A stretch of 21,418 nucleotides of DNA from Rikenellaceae bacterium (lineage in GTDB: Bacteria > Bacteroidota > Bacteroidia > Bacteroidales > Rikenellaceae), in NCBI GenBank assembly GCA_020859745.1, contig JAJBVQ010000143.1:1-21418 (forward strand), written 5' to 3'. Within the stretch, counting starts at the first letter, position 1. Every line of letters starts with the position of its first letter. The notes beneath the pieces were generated by a model. That model was not told the DNA's origin. It ran no database searches and was given only the letters and a program-made list of their open reading frames with translations. Both the position numbers and the translations under genes were made by a program. This document shows, in pieces, positions 7,149-15,043 of this stretch.

Positions 7149-8318
7149 CTATTTCCGGTTATAAGACGAAACGGAATCGGCAGGCGCCGGAACCGGTTGC
7201 AGGACAGGCACGATCTTCATACCACTGCGCACCTTCAGCAAACCTTCGGTCAGCACCATTTCGCCGGGCTGCAACCCGTCCAGAATACCCCACTCCGTCC
7301 CGTAGGTGTCGCCCAGCATCACCTTCCGGTATTGCACCGTACTGTCCCGGCCCACCACGTAGACGCTGTTCACCCCCTGACTCTGCATCACGGCGCGTTG
7401 AGGCACCAGCACCGTTCCGGTGCCTCCGCCCACATTGGCATTGATCTTCACATATTGGCCCGGCTTGAGATAGCGTTCCGGATTGGGGAACAGCACACGG
7501 ATCACCACGGCCCCCGTCTGGCTGTTCACCGCCCGCTCCGTGAATTTGTATTCCCCCTTGTAGGGATAGAGCGTGCCGTCCGCCAGGGTCATGTCCACAT
7601 CGGTCAGCAGGCCCAGATTGTCGTACAGCGGCCTGTCGAGACTGTCCCGCTCCACGATCGAAAGATATTTGGATGTCGGGATCGAGATATAGACGTATAT
7701 GGAGTCGATATTGGAGATGGTATTCAGCACCGGATTATTGGTTCCTACACCTACATAATCGCCCACCGAGCCTACCGTTTCGCCGATCACCCCGTCGGTC
7801 GGGGCATAGATAGTTGTATAGGAGAGGTCGAGTTCCGCGCTCCGCAAAGCAGCCTGCGCGCTGCGGAGGTTGGCCTGTGCCGAAGCCAGCGTAGCGGTGG
7901 CCTGGTCCAGCGCGCTTTGGCTGATGGCGTTGATCCGCGCCAGCGGCACCGAACGGTTGTAGTTGTTCTGCGCCTCCACCAACTGCGATTTGGCCGAAGC
8001 CAGCGCAGCCTGCGCCCGCGTCACCTCCACCTGCATCGGGTTCGAGTCCAGCCTGAAAAGCAGCTGTCCTTTCCGGACCGGCATCCCCTGTTGGTAATGG
8101 ATGGAAAGCAGATAGCCGCTCACCCGCGGCTGGATCGTCACGTCGTGCAGGCTGTACGTCTGCCCCACGAATTGCATTCGGGTGGGCAGCTCCTTTTTAT
8201 GCGCCTGCACTACGGCGATATGCGGTTCAGGCATCCGCGCCTGCGGGGTTTTTGGCCCGCATGCGGTCATTCCCGATACGACCGCCGCACCATACAGAAC
8301 GATAGCATAGATTTTCAT
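7149..8318 (-). CDS. Periplasmic membrane fusion protein of RND efflux system (AcrA/MexA type)
   Basis: A 389-residue lipoprotein adaptor. A signal peptide ends in the lipobox GMTAC, with Cys20 as the lipid anchor. A first half-lipoyl segment (VTIQPRVSGYLLSIHYQQGM, about 60-79, then VRKGQLLFRLD) is followed by a coiled-coil hairpin (about 95-170, rich in Ala, Gln and Ser), a second half-lipoyl segment (YTTIYAPTDGVIGETVGSVG), a beta-barrel domain and a membrane-proximal domain (VPQRAVMQSQGVNSVYVV). It bridges the RND transporter to the outer-membrane channel. It is the first of three tightly arranged pump genes; yccF lies 70 bases upstream. No TetR- or AraC-type regulator is adjacent, so local control is not apparent. 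Family assignment is firm, substrate range is unknown. Confidence 0.95.
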   Translation of the reverse strand: MKIYAIVLYGAAVVSGMTACGPKTPQARMPEPHIAVVQAHKKELPTRMQFVGQTYSLHDVTIQPRVSGYLLSIHYQQGMPVRKGQLLFRLDSNPMQVEVTRAQAALASAKSQLVEAQNNYNRSVPLARINAISQSALDQATATLASAQANLRSAQAALRSAELDLSYTTIYAPTDGVIGETVGSVGDYVGVGTNNPVLNTISNIDSIYVYISIPTSKYLSIVERDSLDRPLYDNLGLLTDVDMTLADGTLYPYKGEYKFTERAVNSQTGAVVIRVLFPNPERYLKPGQYVKINANVGGGTGTVLVPQRAVMQSQGVNSVYVVGRDSTVQYRKVMLGDTYGTEWGILDGLQPGEMVLTEGLLKVRSGMKIVPVLQPVPAPADSVSSYNRK

Positions 8319-8388
8319 AAGGTAGGATCGGATAGTTCGTTTTCCGGAACCAACAAGAAACGTACCAAGCCTGCCCCGGCTGCCCCGC

Positions 8389-8775
8389 TCAATCGATCAC
8401 CACGATCTCGCGCCCGAACGGCGAGAGGGCCACCGTCATCAGTTTGAAATGCTGCAACCCGAACGGTATCCCGATGATCGTGACGCAGAACAGCAGCCCC
8501 AGCCCGAAGTGGGTCAGGGCGATCCATATCCCCCCGATAAAAAACCAAAGGACATTCATCAAAAAGGAGAAACAGCCCCGGTTCTCCTCCACGATCACCG
8601 AGCGGTGGCCGAAGGGCAGCAGCGACAGGGCGCCCAGCTTAAAGACCTGAAACCCGAACGGGATTCCGATAATAGTGAGGCACATGGCTATTCCCGCCAC
8701 GAAATATTCGATAGCGATGGCGAAACCGCCGAACACGATCCAAATGATATTGCCGATGACGTTCATAACAGACAT
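8389..8775 (-). CDS. yccF: YccF domain inner-membrane protein
   Basis: A 128-residue small membrane protein made of two similar halves. Each half has a Trp- and Gly-containing hydrophobic helix (NIIWIVFGGFAIAIEYFVAG near residue 8; VLWFFIGGIWIALTHFGLG near residue 75), then the signature CLTIIGIPFGFQVFKL or CVTIIGIPFGLQHFKL, and an LSPFG/LLPFG tail. This matches the duplicated YccF domain. Members are inner-membrane proteins of unsettled function. The second in-frame ATG, three codons on (8766), is an alternative start. It is on the same strand as the efflux genes with a 70-base gap, so it could be the first gene of that operon, but no promoter of good quality was seen to decide this. Confidence 0.9.
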   Translation of the reverse strand: MSVMNVIGNIIWIVFGGFAIAIEYFVAGIAMCLTIIGIPFGFQVFKLGALSLLPFGHRSVIVEENRGCFSFLMNVLWFFIGGIWIALTHFGLGLLFCVTIIGIPFGLQHFKLMTVALSPFGREIVVID

Positions 8776-8843
8776 GCGCTTGACTTTCGGTCTGAATTAG
8801 CAATCTTCATGCAAAATCCGGCCTGCAATTTGAAAAAGAGGTT

Positions 8844-8851
8844 TATATTTG
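8844..8851 (+). promoter_or_regulatory. Candidate -7 box of the aldehyde dehydrogenase gene
   Basis: TATATTTG matches TAnnTTTG exactly and lies 25 bases before the ATG at 8877, which would give a leader of about 20 bases. The nearest TTTG upstream (8829-8832) is only 11 bases away, so no properly spaced -33 box is present. Confidence 0.45.
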
Positions 8852-8876
8852 AGCAAATACCCTAAATCCGCACGCC

Positions 8877-10232
8877 ATGGATCTTCTCGACAGCCAACGC
8901 GCCTTTTTCGCCACCGGCCGCACCCGGCAGGGTGACTTCCGCCGCACTTCGCTGAAACAGCTGAAAGCCTCGATCCTTTCGCACCTTCCGGCCCTTTACG
9001 AGGCGCTGTGGCAAGACCTCCACAAATCGGAAGCCGAAGCCTATGTGACGGAGGTCGCCATCGTCCTGCGCGAGATCGACGACCAGCTGGCGCACCTCAG
9101 CCGCCGGATGAGGCCTGAACGGGTCTGCACGCCGCTCTTTTTATGGCCTTCCCGTAGCCGTATCGTCAGCGAGCCATACGGCAACGTGCTTATCATGGCC
9201 CCGTGGAACTATCCGTTCCAGCTCGCCATGGCGCCGCTGGCGGGAGCCATGGCCGCCGGGAACTGCGCCGTCCTGAAACCGTCGCCCTACACGCCGAACG
9301 TCTCCGCCGCAATGCGGCAGATCGTCGAATCGGCCTTCCTGCCAGACTATATAGCCGTGGTGGAGGGTCACCGGGATGTCAATGCAGCCCTGCTGGCGGA
9401 AAAGTGGGATTATATTTTTTTCACAGGCAGCCCCGAGCTGGGGCGCACGGTGATGCGCGCCGCAGCGGAGAACCTGACCCCGGTGACGCTGGAGCTGGGA
9501 GGCAAAAGCCCCTGCATCGTGGACAATTCGGCCCAGGTGGACATCGCCGCCAAACGGATCGCCTGGGGCAAATTCCTGAATGCCGGACAGACCTGCGTGG
9601 CCCCCGACTACGTGCTGGTACACCAGAATGTGAAGTCGCCGCTGATCGAGCGGATCAAATACTGGATCGAAATCTTTTACGGTGCCGATCCGATGCTGAG
9701 CCCGCATTACGGGCGGCTGATGAACGACCGGGCTTTCGAACGCGTATCTTCCTACCTGTCCGACGGGACTATCCTCACCGGCGGCCAGACCGATCCGGCC
9801 CAGCGGTATATCGCCCCGACGCTGCTCGATCTCGGCACGCCGACGGACAGCGTGCCGGTCATGCAGGCCGAGATTTTCGGGCCGGTGCTGCCGGTCATGG
9901 AGTTCGTCCGGCTGGAAGAGGCCGTCGGATTTATCAACAGCCGGCCCAAACCGCTGGCGCTCTACTATTTCGGGGCGCCGAGAACCGGCAAGGCCGTTAT
10001 CCGCAGCACTTCGTCGGGCGGAGCGTGCATCAACGACGTGGTGATGCACATCGCCAATGACCGACTGCCCTTCGGAGGCGTGGGGAACAGCGGCATGGGC
10101 AAGTACCACGGTAAAGAGTCGTTCAGAACTTTCAGTAACCGCCGGGCTGTGCTCTGTTCCCCGAAAGATTTCGACCTGCCGCTGAAATACCCGCCGTATA
10201 AGCATTTCAAATGGATCAAACGGCTGATGTAA
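8877..10232 (+). CDS. NAD(P)-dependent aldehyde dehydrogenase, class 3 (fatty/aromatic aldehyde type)
   Basis: A 451-residue aldehyde dehydrogenase that should oxidise aldehydes to carboxylic acids. The catalytic set is complete: Asn111 in APWNYPF, the general base Glu206 in LELGGKSPCIV, and the nucleophile Cys240 in NAGQTCVAPDYV. The cofactor-binding turn FTGSPELGRTVM is at residues 182-193. The compact length and the C-terminal FSNRRAVLC plus a basic, hydrophobic tail (YPPYKHFKWIKRLM) fit the ALDH3 class, whose tails can be membrane-associated, rather than the 480-500-residue ALDH1/2 class. It is monocistronic, divergent from yccF and convergent with the DUF2264 gene. A role in clearing lipid- or stress-derived aldehydes is inferred from the class; the substrate is unknown. 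Confidence 0.93.
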   Translation: MDLLDSQRAFFATGRTRQGDFRRTSLKQLKASILSHLPALYEALWQDLHKSEAEAYVTEVAIVLREIDDQLAHLSRRMRPERVCTPLFLWPSRSRIVSEPYGNVLIMAPWNYPFQLAMAPLAGAMAAGNCAVLKPSPYTPNVSAAMRQIVESAFLPDYIAVVEGHRDVNAALLAEKWDYIFFTGSPELGRTVMRAAAENLTPVTLELGGKSPCIVDNSAQVDIAAKRIAWGKFLNAGQTCVAPDYVLVHQNVKSPLIERIKYWIEIFYGADPMLSPHYGRLMNDRAFERVSSYLSDGTILTGGQTDPAQRYIAPTLLDLGTPTDSVPVMQAEIFGPVLPVMEFVRLEEAVGFINSRPKPLALYYFGAPRTGKAVIRSTSSGGACINDVVMHIANDRLPFGGVGNSGMGKYHGKESFRTFSNRRAVLCSPKDFDLPLKYPPYKHFKWIKRLM

Positions 10233-10237
10233 ACGCA

Positions 10238-10270
10238 GCGCGGCGGACTTTCCGGGAAAGTCCGCCGCGC
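10238..10270. terminator. Strong 15-pair hairpin between convergent genes
   Basis: GCGCGGCGGACTTTC (10238-10252) and GAAAGTCCGCCGCGC (10256-10270) are perfectly complementary with a 3-base loop. It begins 5 bases after the aldehyde dehydrogenase stop and lies 17 bases beyond the stop of the convergent DUF2264 gene. There is no downstream T-run on the plus strand and only an interrupted one on the minus strand, so it may act as a 3'-end stabiliser as much as a classical intrinsic terminator. Confidence 0.8.
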
Positions 10271-10287
10271 CTATCATAAAGAAACGA

Positions 10288-11529
10288 TCAATTCGCGATC
10301 GAATGATCCTGCGGGAATTTCTCGCCGCTCCACGCTTTCTGCGAGGTCCACTGCTCCGCCGGGGCCGTCCAGAACGGATCGTCCTCCGGCAGACCCAAGG
10401 CCAGGAAACCGGTCGTGCAGAGATAGAGGCTGCCCGTGCAGGTGTACGCCTCGCCGATCTCCAGCTGGCTGCCGCAGAAGCCGATCTTCAGCCAACCGTT
10501 TTCATCGAACGTGCCCGGCTGTTCGAAAAACCGCCGGATCACCGCCGTCATGGCCGAACGCACCTGTCCTTTGGTCACGCTCTTCGGCAACCGATCCATC
10601 AAAGCCATCTGCGACAGCACCTGCAACGCCGCCGTGCGGTATTGCAGCGACCTCCCGATCGGCGGGATGGTTCCCTCCGGCGAGATCATCCGCTCCAAAA
10701 CCTCCGCATAGCGCGTCGCCCGCTCCAACACCCGCTGCCGCAATCCCGGATAACCGTCGCCCATCACGCCCAGCACATCGATCAGCATCGGCTGGATCAC
10801 GAAACTGTTGTAATAATCCCAGTGGAACGGTTCGCCGTCGCCGTACACCCCGTCCCCTTTGTACCACGCGTTCATCTGCCGCACCGGATAGTCCACCCGC
10901 ACTTGGTCGTACTCCTCGCCCACCGAGCGCAGGAAAGCCTCCACCTGCGCCGAGAACATCAGCCAGTTACTTACGTTCGGCCGCACCTTGCGCGTCTGCT
11001 TCATCTCGTAAACGATCCGCTGCTGCGTGGCCTTGTCCAGCCCGCCCCACAGGTTTTTCGGCGCCCGCATCAGGCCCTGGGCCAGATGCGCCGCATCCAC
11101 CAAAGCCTGGTAGCCCACCGCGAAACTGATATAATCCGCCGAGGTGGTATCCATCGCATTCTGCAACCCCCGTATGGACAGGTCGAGCAACTCCTTGCGC
11201 ATCCTGCCGTCTTTCGTGGTGGTGTCCACCGGAAGCTCCAGCCACGGCGCGATCCCACAGATCGTCCGCCCCAGCGCCTCCAGATAGGCATACTTCGTCC
11301 GGTCGCCGTACGATCCGTACTCCGGATGCGACGGCCCGCGCTGCTCGACCGGCATATTTTGGTGCAGCGTCCCCGCCGCTAAGTTCGACAGCACGGGATA
11401 AGCGATCTTATAGGCCGTTTCGGCCCATACCTCGCGATCCGTTTTCGGCGTTTCCGCCTGTTTTTTCCGGGCCATGGCTCCCGGTGCGATAAATACCGCG
11501 GCCAGCGCGGCGATCAACAGTTTTTTCAT
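10288..11529 (-). CDS. DUF2264 protein, exported (second tandem copy)
   Basis: A 413-residue protein with a Sec signal (MKKLLIAALAAVFIAPGAMA) and no lipobox, so it is probably periplasmic. The DUF2264 (PF10022) blocks are NWLMFSAQVEAFLR, WYKGDGVYGDGEPFHWDYYN, SPEGTIPPIGRSLQYRTAA, and the C-terminal YTCTGSLYLCTTGFLALGLP with DDPFWTAP. The helical repeats fit an (alpha/alpha) barrel. My recollection is that CAZy family GH154 (beta-glucuronidase) derives from this domain; this should be checked. A frame extension to 11580 is rejected because the ATG at 11529 starts the signal peptide and has AGGAG (minus, 11540-11544) about 10 bases upstream, inside the preceding gene. It lies 5 bases after the upstream DUF2264 gene and ends the operon. 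Action on glucuronosyl residues left by the lyase and GH89 is inferred. Confidence 0.88.
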   Translation of the reverse strand: MKKLLIAALAAVFIAPGAMARKKQAETPKTDREVWAETAYKIAYPVLSNLAAGTLHQNMPVEQRGPSHPEYGSYGDRTKYAYLEALGRTICGIAPWLELPVDTTTKDGRMRKELLDLSIRGLQNAMDTTSADYISFAVGYQALVDAAHLAQGLMRAPKNLWGGLDKATQQRIVYEMKQTRKVRPNVSNWLMFSAQVEAFLRSVGEEYDQVRVDYPVRQMNAWYKGDGVYGDGEPFHWDYYNSFVIQPMLIDVLGVMGDGYPGLRQRVLERATRYAEVLERMISPEGTIPPIGRSLQYRTAALQVLSQMALMDRLPKSVTKGQVRSAMTAVIRRFFEQPGTFDENGWLKIGFCGSQLEIGEAYTCTGSLYLCTTGFLALGLPEDDPFWTAPAEQWTSQKAWSGEKFPQDHSIAN

Positions 11530-11534
11530 CTTTT

Positions 11535-12776
11535 TCAGTCTCCTATCGAATGGTCGCCCGGGAACGGCATCCCGCCCCAAGCCTTTTTAGTTGTCCAGTC
11601 CTCTCCCGGCGCAGTCCAGAACGAATCCCCGGCCGACAGTCCCAAAGGTAAAAAAATCGTCGAGGCCTGATACATGCTCCCGGTACACAAATAGCTCTCC
11701 GCTGTGTTCTTCTGCGTCCCGCAGAAGCCCATCGAAAGCCACCCGTCCGCCTCATACGTCCCGGGAGCATCGAGCATCCTGCGCATTACAGCCGTCAAGG
11801 CCGCCCGAACCTGCCCCTCCGACAAGCCTTTCGGCAGCATCTTCAAAAGCGAAGCCTGCGCCAACGATTGCAGGCACCCCGTGCGGTAGAGGATCGACCG
11901 CCCCACCACCGGGAAAGTCCCCTCCGGCGAAATCGACCGCTCCAGTACTTCGGCATACCTAGCCGCCCGGCGGAGGATCTGCGCATACTTGGCATCCGAG
12001 TACGGCGCGTCGCCCTTGTAATAACGGTTCATCACCCGCCCGGCATCCACCAGCATTGGCTGGATCACGAAGCTGTTGTAATAGTCGTTGTGGTACCTTG
12101 GCCCGTCGCCATACTGGCCATCACCGACATACCAGTCGTCCAACTGCCGGAAAGCGTAGTCCGTACGCATCAAATCCGGTTTTTCGCCCGCTATGCGCAG
12201 GAATGCTTCGACCGTCGCACTGAACATCAGCCAGTTATTGTAGGACGGCCTCGTATTCCGCGTAGCTTTCATCTCGACGATCATCCGCCGCTGCGTCAGT
12301 GAATCCAGCCCGCCCCACAGCCGCTCCGGCGACCTCAGGAAAGCTTGCGCCAGAAACGCCGCATCCACCAACGGCTGCCCGTAACTCCTGAAATTCAGAT
12401 AATCCGGCGAAGTGTTGTCCACCGCATTCCGCAACCCCGCATGCGCCCACGCCAAAAGCTCGTACCGCATCGCAGCCTCCGCCGACGGAATGGAATCGTC
12501 CGGCACCTCGAACCACGGAGCCAGACCGCACAACAACCGTCCCACCGCTTCCAAATGCGCGTATTGCTCCCGTCCGGCCCCGTCGAACTGCTCGACCGGC
12601 ATGTTCAGGCGCAGCGTCCCCGCCGCCAGGTTCGACAGCACAGGCTTCGCCATCTGGTATGCCTGCGCCGCCCAGTACTCCCGGTCAGTCTGCGGCTTCT
12701 CCGCCCGCTTCTTCCCGGCTATAACACCCGGAACGATTAGTAGGGCGGCCAATGCAGCTAACAAGAATCGTTTCAT
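11535..12776 (-). CDS. DUF2264 protein, exported (first tandem copy)
   Basis: A 413-residue paralogue of the next gene, with the same architecture: Sec signal (MKRFLLAALAALLIVPGVIA), then TDREYWAAQAYQMAKPVLSN, NWLMFSATVEAFLRIAGE, WYVGDGQYGDGPRYHNDYYN, SPEGTFPVVGRSILYRTG and a C-terminal YLCTGSMYQASTIFLPLGLS block. By eye the two copies share roughly half of their residues, so the duplication is not recent. This copy has an extra YYKGDAPYSDAKYA segment in the middle and lacks the SHPEYGSYGD stretch near residue 70 of the other. The active-site neighbourhood differs (IPPIGRSL against FPVVGRSI), which leaves room for different specificities. Its ATG overlaps the GH89 stop codon as ATGA, so translation is coupled. 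Function is inferred from the operon. Confidence 0.88.
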   Translation of the reverse strand: MKRFLLAALAALLIVPGVIAGKKRAEKPQTDREYWAAQAYQMAKPVLSNLAAGTLRLNMPVEQFDGAGREQYAHLEAVGRLLCGLAPWFEVPDDSIPSAEAAMRYELLAWAHAGLRNAVDNTSPDYLNFRSYGQPLVDAAFLAQAFLRSPERLWGGLDSLTQRRMIVEMKATRNTRPSYNNWLMFSATVEAFLRIAGEKPDLMRTDYAFRQLDDWYVGDGQYGDGPRYHNDYYNSFVIQPMLVDAGRVMNRYYKGDAPYSDAKYAQILRRAARYAEVLERSISPEGTFPVVGRSILYRTGCLQSLAQASLLKMLPKGLSEGQVRAALTAVMRRMLDAPGTYEADGWLSMGFCGTQKNTAESYLCTGSMYQASTIFLPLGLSAGDSFWTAPGEDWTTKKAWGGMPFPGDHSIGD

Positions 12777-15016
12777 CGGTAATACTCTTTAGCCAACTCG
12801 CCGTACTTGGCAAACATCTTGCGGGCCATCTCGATCTCGTCCCCTTTCGGAGCCGGGTCGATGTCCGTTTTCGGAGTAGCCACGAAATCGATCTCCCAGT
12901 CCGCCAGTTTGTCGTAGAAATCGTTGCCCCGGAACGCCTCGCGGCCGTTGCTCATCTTCGCTCCCGCCTCGGAATAGGGTTTCCCGGCGGCCAGCGACTC
13001 GGCCAGCATATCGTAAAACATCTTCCAGCGATTGTAGTAGTACCGCCGGATCAGTCCTGCCCACTCGCGCCACGAATAGTCGAACTGCTGGCACATATAG
13101 CCCGGCGTAAAGCCCCAGTAAGTCACCAGCGCCGTGGCATCCCGTTCCAGCAAATCTTTCTCTTCCGGCGTCGTTCCCCAACTGCGCGCATCGCTTACCC
13201 ATTTGTCGAAATTCCACTCCGTCCGGGTCGCCAGCAGAGCATCTGCATCCAACAATAACTCAAGGAATCGCCCGCTATGTTTCTTGAAAGCCGCCATATC
13301 ACCGGCCTTATACGCCGCCGCGGCCGCTTTGTGGATCTCCTGCCCCAAATTGGACATGATCTGCCGCTGCACATCGACAACGTCAAAACGATACAATTCA
13401 GATATTTGCAACTTTTCGGCGTCTTGCAACAAGAGCCGCTCGGCCTCATACAACGACTTCGGGTCGTACGGTATATTGAACCCCGCATTCGGCCCCGACT
13501 TTTTTACGTCGATCGCAGGCCGCGCCGCAATGATCGAGCTACTCTCCACTCCGTTGGTTCCCGGCCCGTAAGGCCCTTCCAACAGAATAGCCCAAGCCTG
13601 CTTCGCCGCATTCGACTCCGCCCCGTAAGCCCGCACCGTATACGCGTCAAGCCATTCGGACGGGCATATCGAATCCCCGTGCATCGGCATCTCGAACGCC
13701 ATCGCATAGTAGGCCGGATTCTGGACGATGGACTCCATGAACAGCCCCGACCCGACCGCATTCGGCGCCTTTTTCAAAGCGGTAAGATACTGGTTAGAAG
13801 CCAGTAAGGGTAAGTCGCCATGCATATTGATCCGCCCCCCGAAATTGTGCAGGTTGCCCGCCACGAACGGATAGCCCCAGAAATTCCCTTTTTTCGGATA
13901 GGTCGATCCGTTCAGGTCCAGCACCACCAACCGGTCTTTCGGAAACTGCGTCACGATTGGTTCGCGGATGCTCCACGCCTGCATCGCCACGATGCCGTGC
14001 GGATCGAAATCGTTAATCAGGCCGCTGATCTTGCGCCCCACCGCCTGCAAATACTCGTCACCCTTTACCGGCGGTGCGCTCTCGTGGAACGGGTCGGCGG
14101 CATAAATGCCGTGCGAACCGAACAGCGAGTCCTGAACGCCCATAAAAATATGCCCCATGCGGTCGAACAGCGGGTCGAGCGGATCGAGCTGCGAAACGCC
14201 CTCGAACCCGTACCACTCCGGCTGCTTGGCAATTTTAGCATCGGGATATTTTTCGGCCAGCAATTTCGGAACATAGCCTGTAAAACCCTGCTGTATCGGA
14301 TTCATACCCAACTCCAGTTCCCGCGCGAAAATCTGTCGGGCCAGCTTCTCGTGGCTGTCGATCCAACTCTTCGGGAGCGGCCCGCCGAAACTCTCGATAT
14401 TGGGCATCCACTGCCACGCCTGATGGGCCGGGGTTACCAAAAACGACCTCGCTTCGAGGTCGGTGAACCCCATTCGAAGCAACGTTTCGTACCACACCGC
14501 ATCCAGCCCGATCGATTGTAACGGCATATTGATGCCGTTCATCGCCATGAAGTCGATCTCGCGCTGCCATCGCTCCCAGTTCCACCACGGCGCGGTATAC
14601 GACAAGGTACAGTAGTTGAAATAGGCCCTGTACTTCCCGTTAATAACGTGTCGCTCTTTAGCCGCAGGCAGCGGCAGCCGCGCCGGCAGATCAAGCTGGT
14701 CGCCGAACCACGACAACTGCGCCTGGCAAGTGTATTTCAGGTACCAGTGGAACGCCGAGGCCAGCGTCACCGGATTATTCCCCCGCAACACTATCCTGCC
14801 TTTATGGGCATCCACCTCGAAGACATCCTCGCCGGTGGCCGGATCGGCCGGGATCATCTCCAACACGTATTGCTTTTCATAGCCCGGCGTCACGCGGGCA
14901 ATCAGTTCGCGCGCCGCCTTGACCGTCGCCTTATCGCTTTTTGCCGAAGCCTTGGCCCCCTGCGCAGCCATAACGACCAGGCACAACGACATAAATGTTA
15001 GTATTCTCTTTATCAT
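12773..15016 (-). CDS. Alpha-N-acetylglucosaminidase, GH89 (NAGLU-like), exported
   Basis: A 747-residue enzyme, expected to remove terminal alpha-linked GlcNAc from the non-reducing end, as human NAGLU does in heparan sulfate breakdown. A Sec signal (about residues 1-23, MIKRILTFMSLCLVVMAAQG) has no lipobox. The N-terminal domain (about 30-120) precedes the TIM-barrel catalytic domain, which opens with NYCTLSYTAPWWNWERWQRE (residues 134-153) and continues FMAMNGINMPL. The two catalytic glutamates of the family can be placed: Glu312 in ADPFHESAPP (human ADTFNEMQPP) and Glu428 in SGLFMESIVQNP (human MAPEGISQN). A helical C-terminal domain follows. It lies 27 bases after the lyase gene and overlaps the first DUF2264 gene by 4 bases. 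Length is typical. Heparosan or heparan-sulfate oligosaccharides are the likely substrate from context. Confidence 0.95.
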   Translation of the reverse strand: MIKRILTFMSLCLVVMAAQGAKASAKSDKATVKAARELIARVTPGYEKQYVLEMIPADPATGEDVFEVDAHKGRIVLRGNNPVTLASAFHWYLKYTCQAQLSWFGDQLDLPARLPLPAAKERHVINGKYRAYFNYCTLSYTAPWWNWERWQREIDFMAMNGINMPLQSIGLDAVWYETLLRMGFTDLEARSFLVTPAHQAWQWMPNIESFGGPLPKSWIDSHEKLARQIFARELELGMNPIQQGFTGYVPKLLAEKYPDAKIAKQPEWYGFEGVSQLDPLDPLFDRMGHIFMGVQDSLFGSHGIYAADPFHESAPPVKGDEYLQAVGRKISGLINDFDPHGIVAMQAWSIREPIVTQFPKDRLVVLDLNGSTYPKKGNFWGYPFVAGNLHNFGGRINMHGDLPLLASNQYLTALKKAPNAVGSGLFMESIVQNPAYYAMAFEMPMHGDSICPSEWLDAYTVRAYGAESNAAKQAWAILLEGPYGPGTNGVESSSIIAARPAIDVKKSGPNAGFNIPYDPKSLYEAERLLLQDAEKLQISELYRFDVVDVQRQIMSNLGQEIHKAAAAAYKAGDMAAFKKHSGRFLELLLDADALLATRTEWNFDKWVSDARSWGTTPEEKDLLERDATALVTYWGFTPGYMCQQFDYSWREWAGLIRRYYYNRWKMFYDMLAESLAAGKPYSEAGAKMSNGREAFRGNDFYDKLADWEIDFVATPKTDIDPAPKGDEIEMARKMFAKYGELAKEYYR

Positions 15017-15043
15017 CGGTTTGAGTTTAGATATTAGAAGCTT

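Noticed and set aside
7197..8447. 416-codon plus-strand frame opposite the membrane fusion protein
   Set aside because: Antisense shadow: no domain, rich in His, Arg and Gln, while the minus strand encodes a complete AcrA-type lipoprotein.
9141..10277. 378-codon minus-strand frame opposite the aldehyde dehydrogenase
   Set aside because: The plus strand has all catalytic residues of an aldehyde dehydrogenase; the minus frame shows no recognisable family.
11530..11580. Upstream start for the second DUF2264 gene (at 11580)
   Set aside because: It would place 17 charged residues before an obvious signal peptide; the ATG at 11529 has a Shine-Dalgarno site and starts the signal peptide directly.
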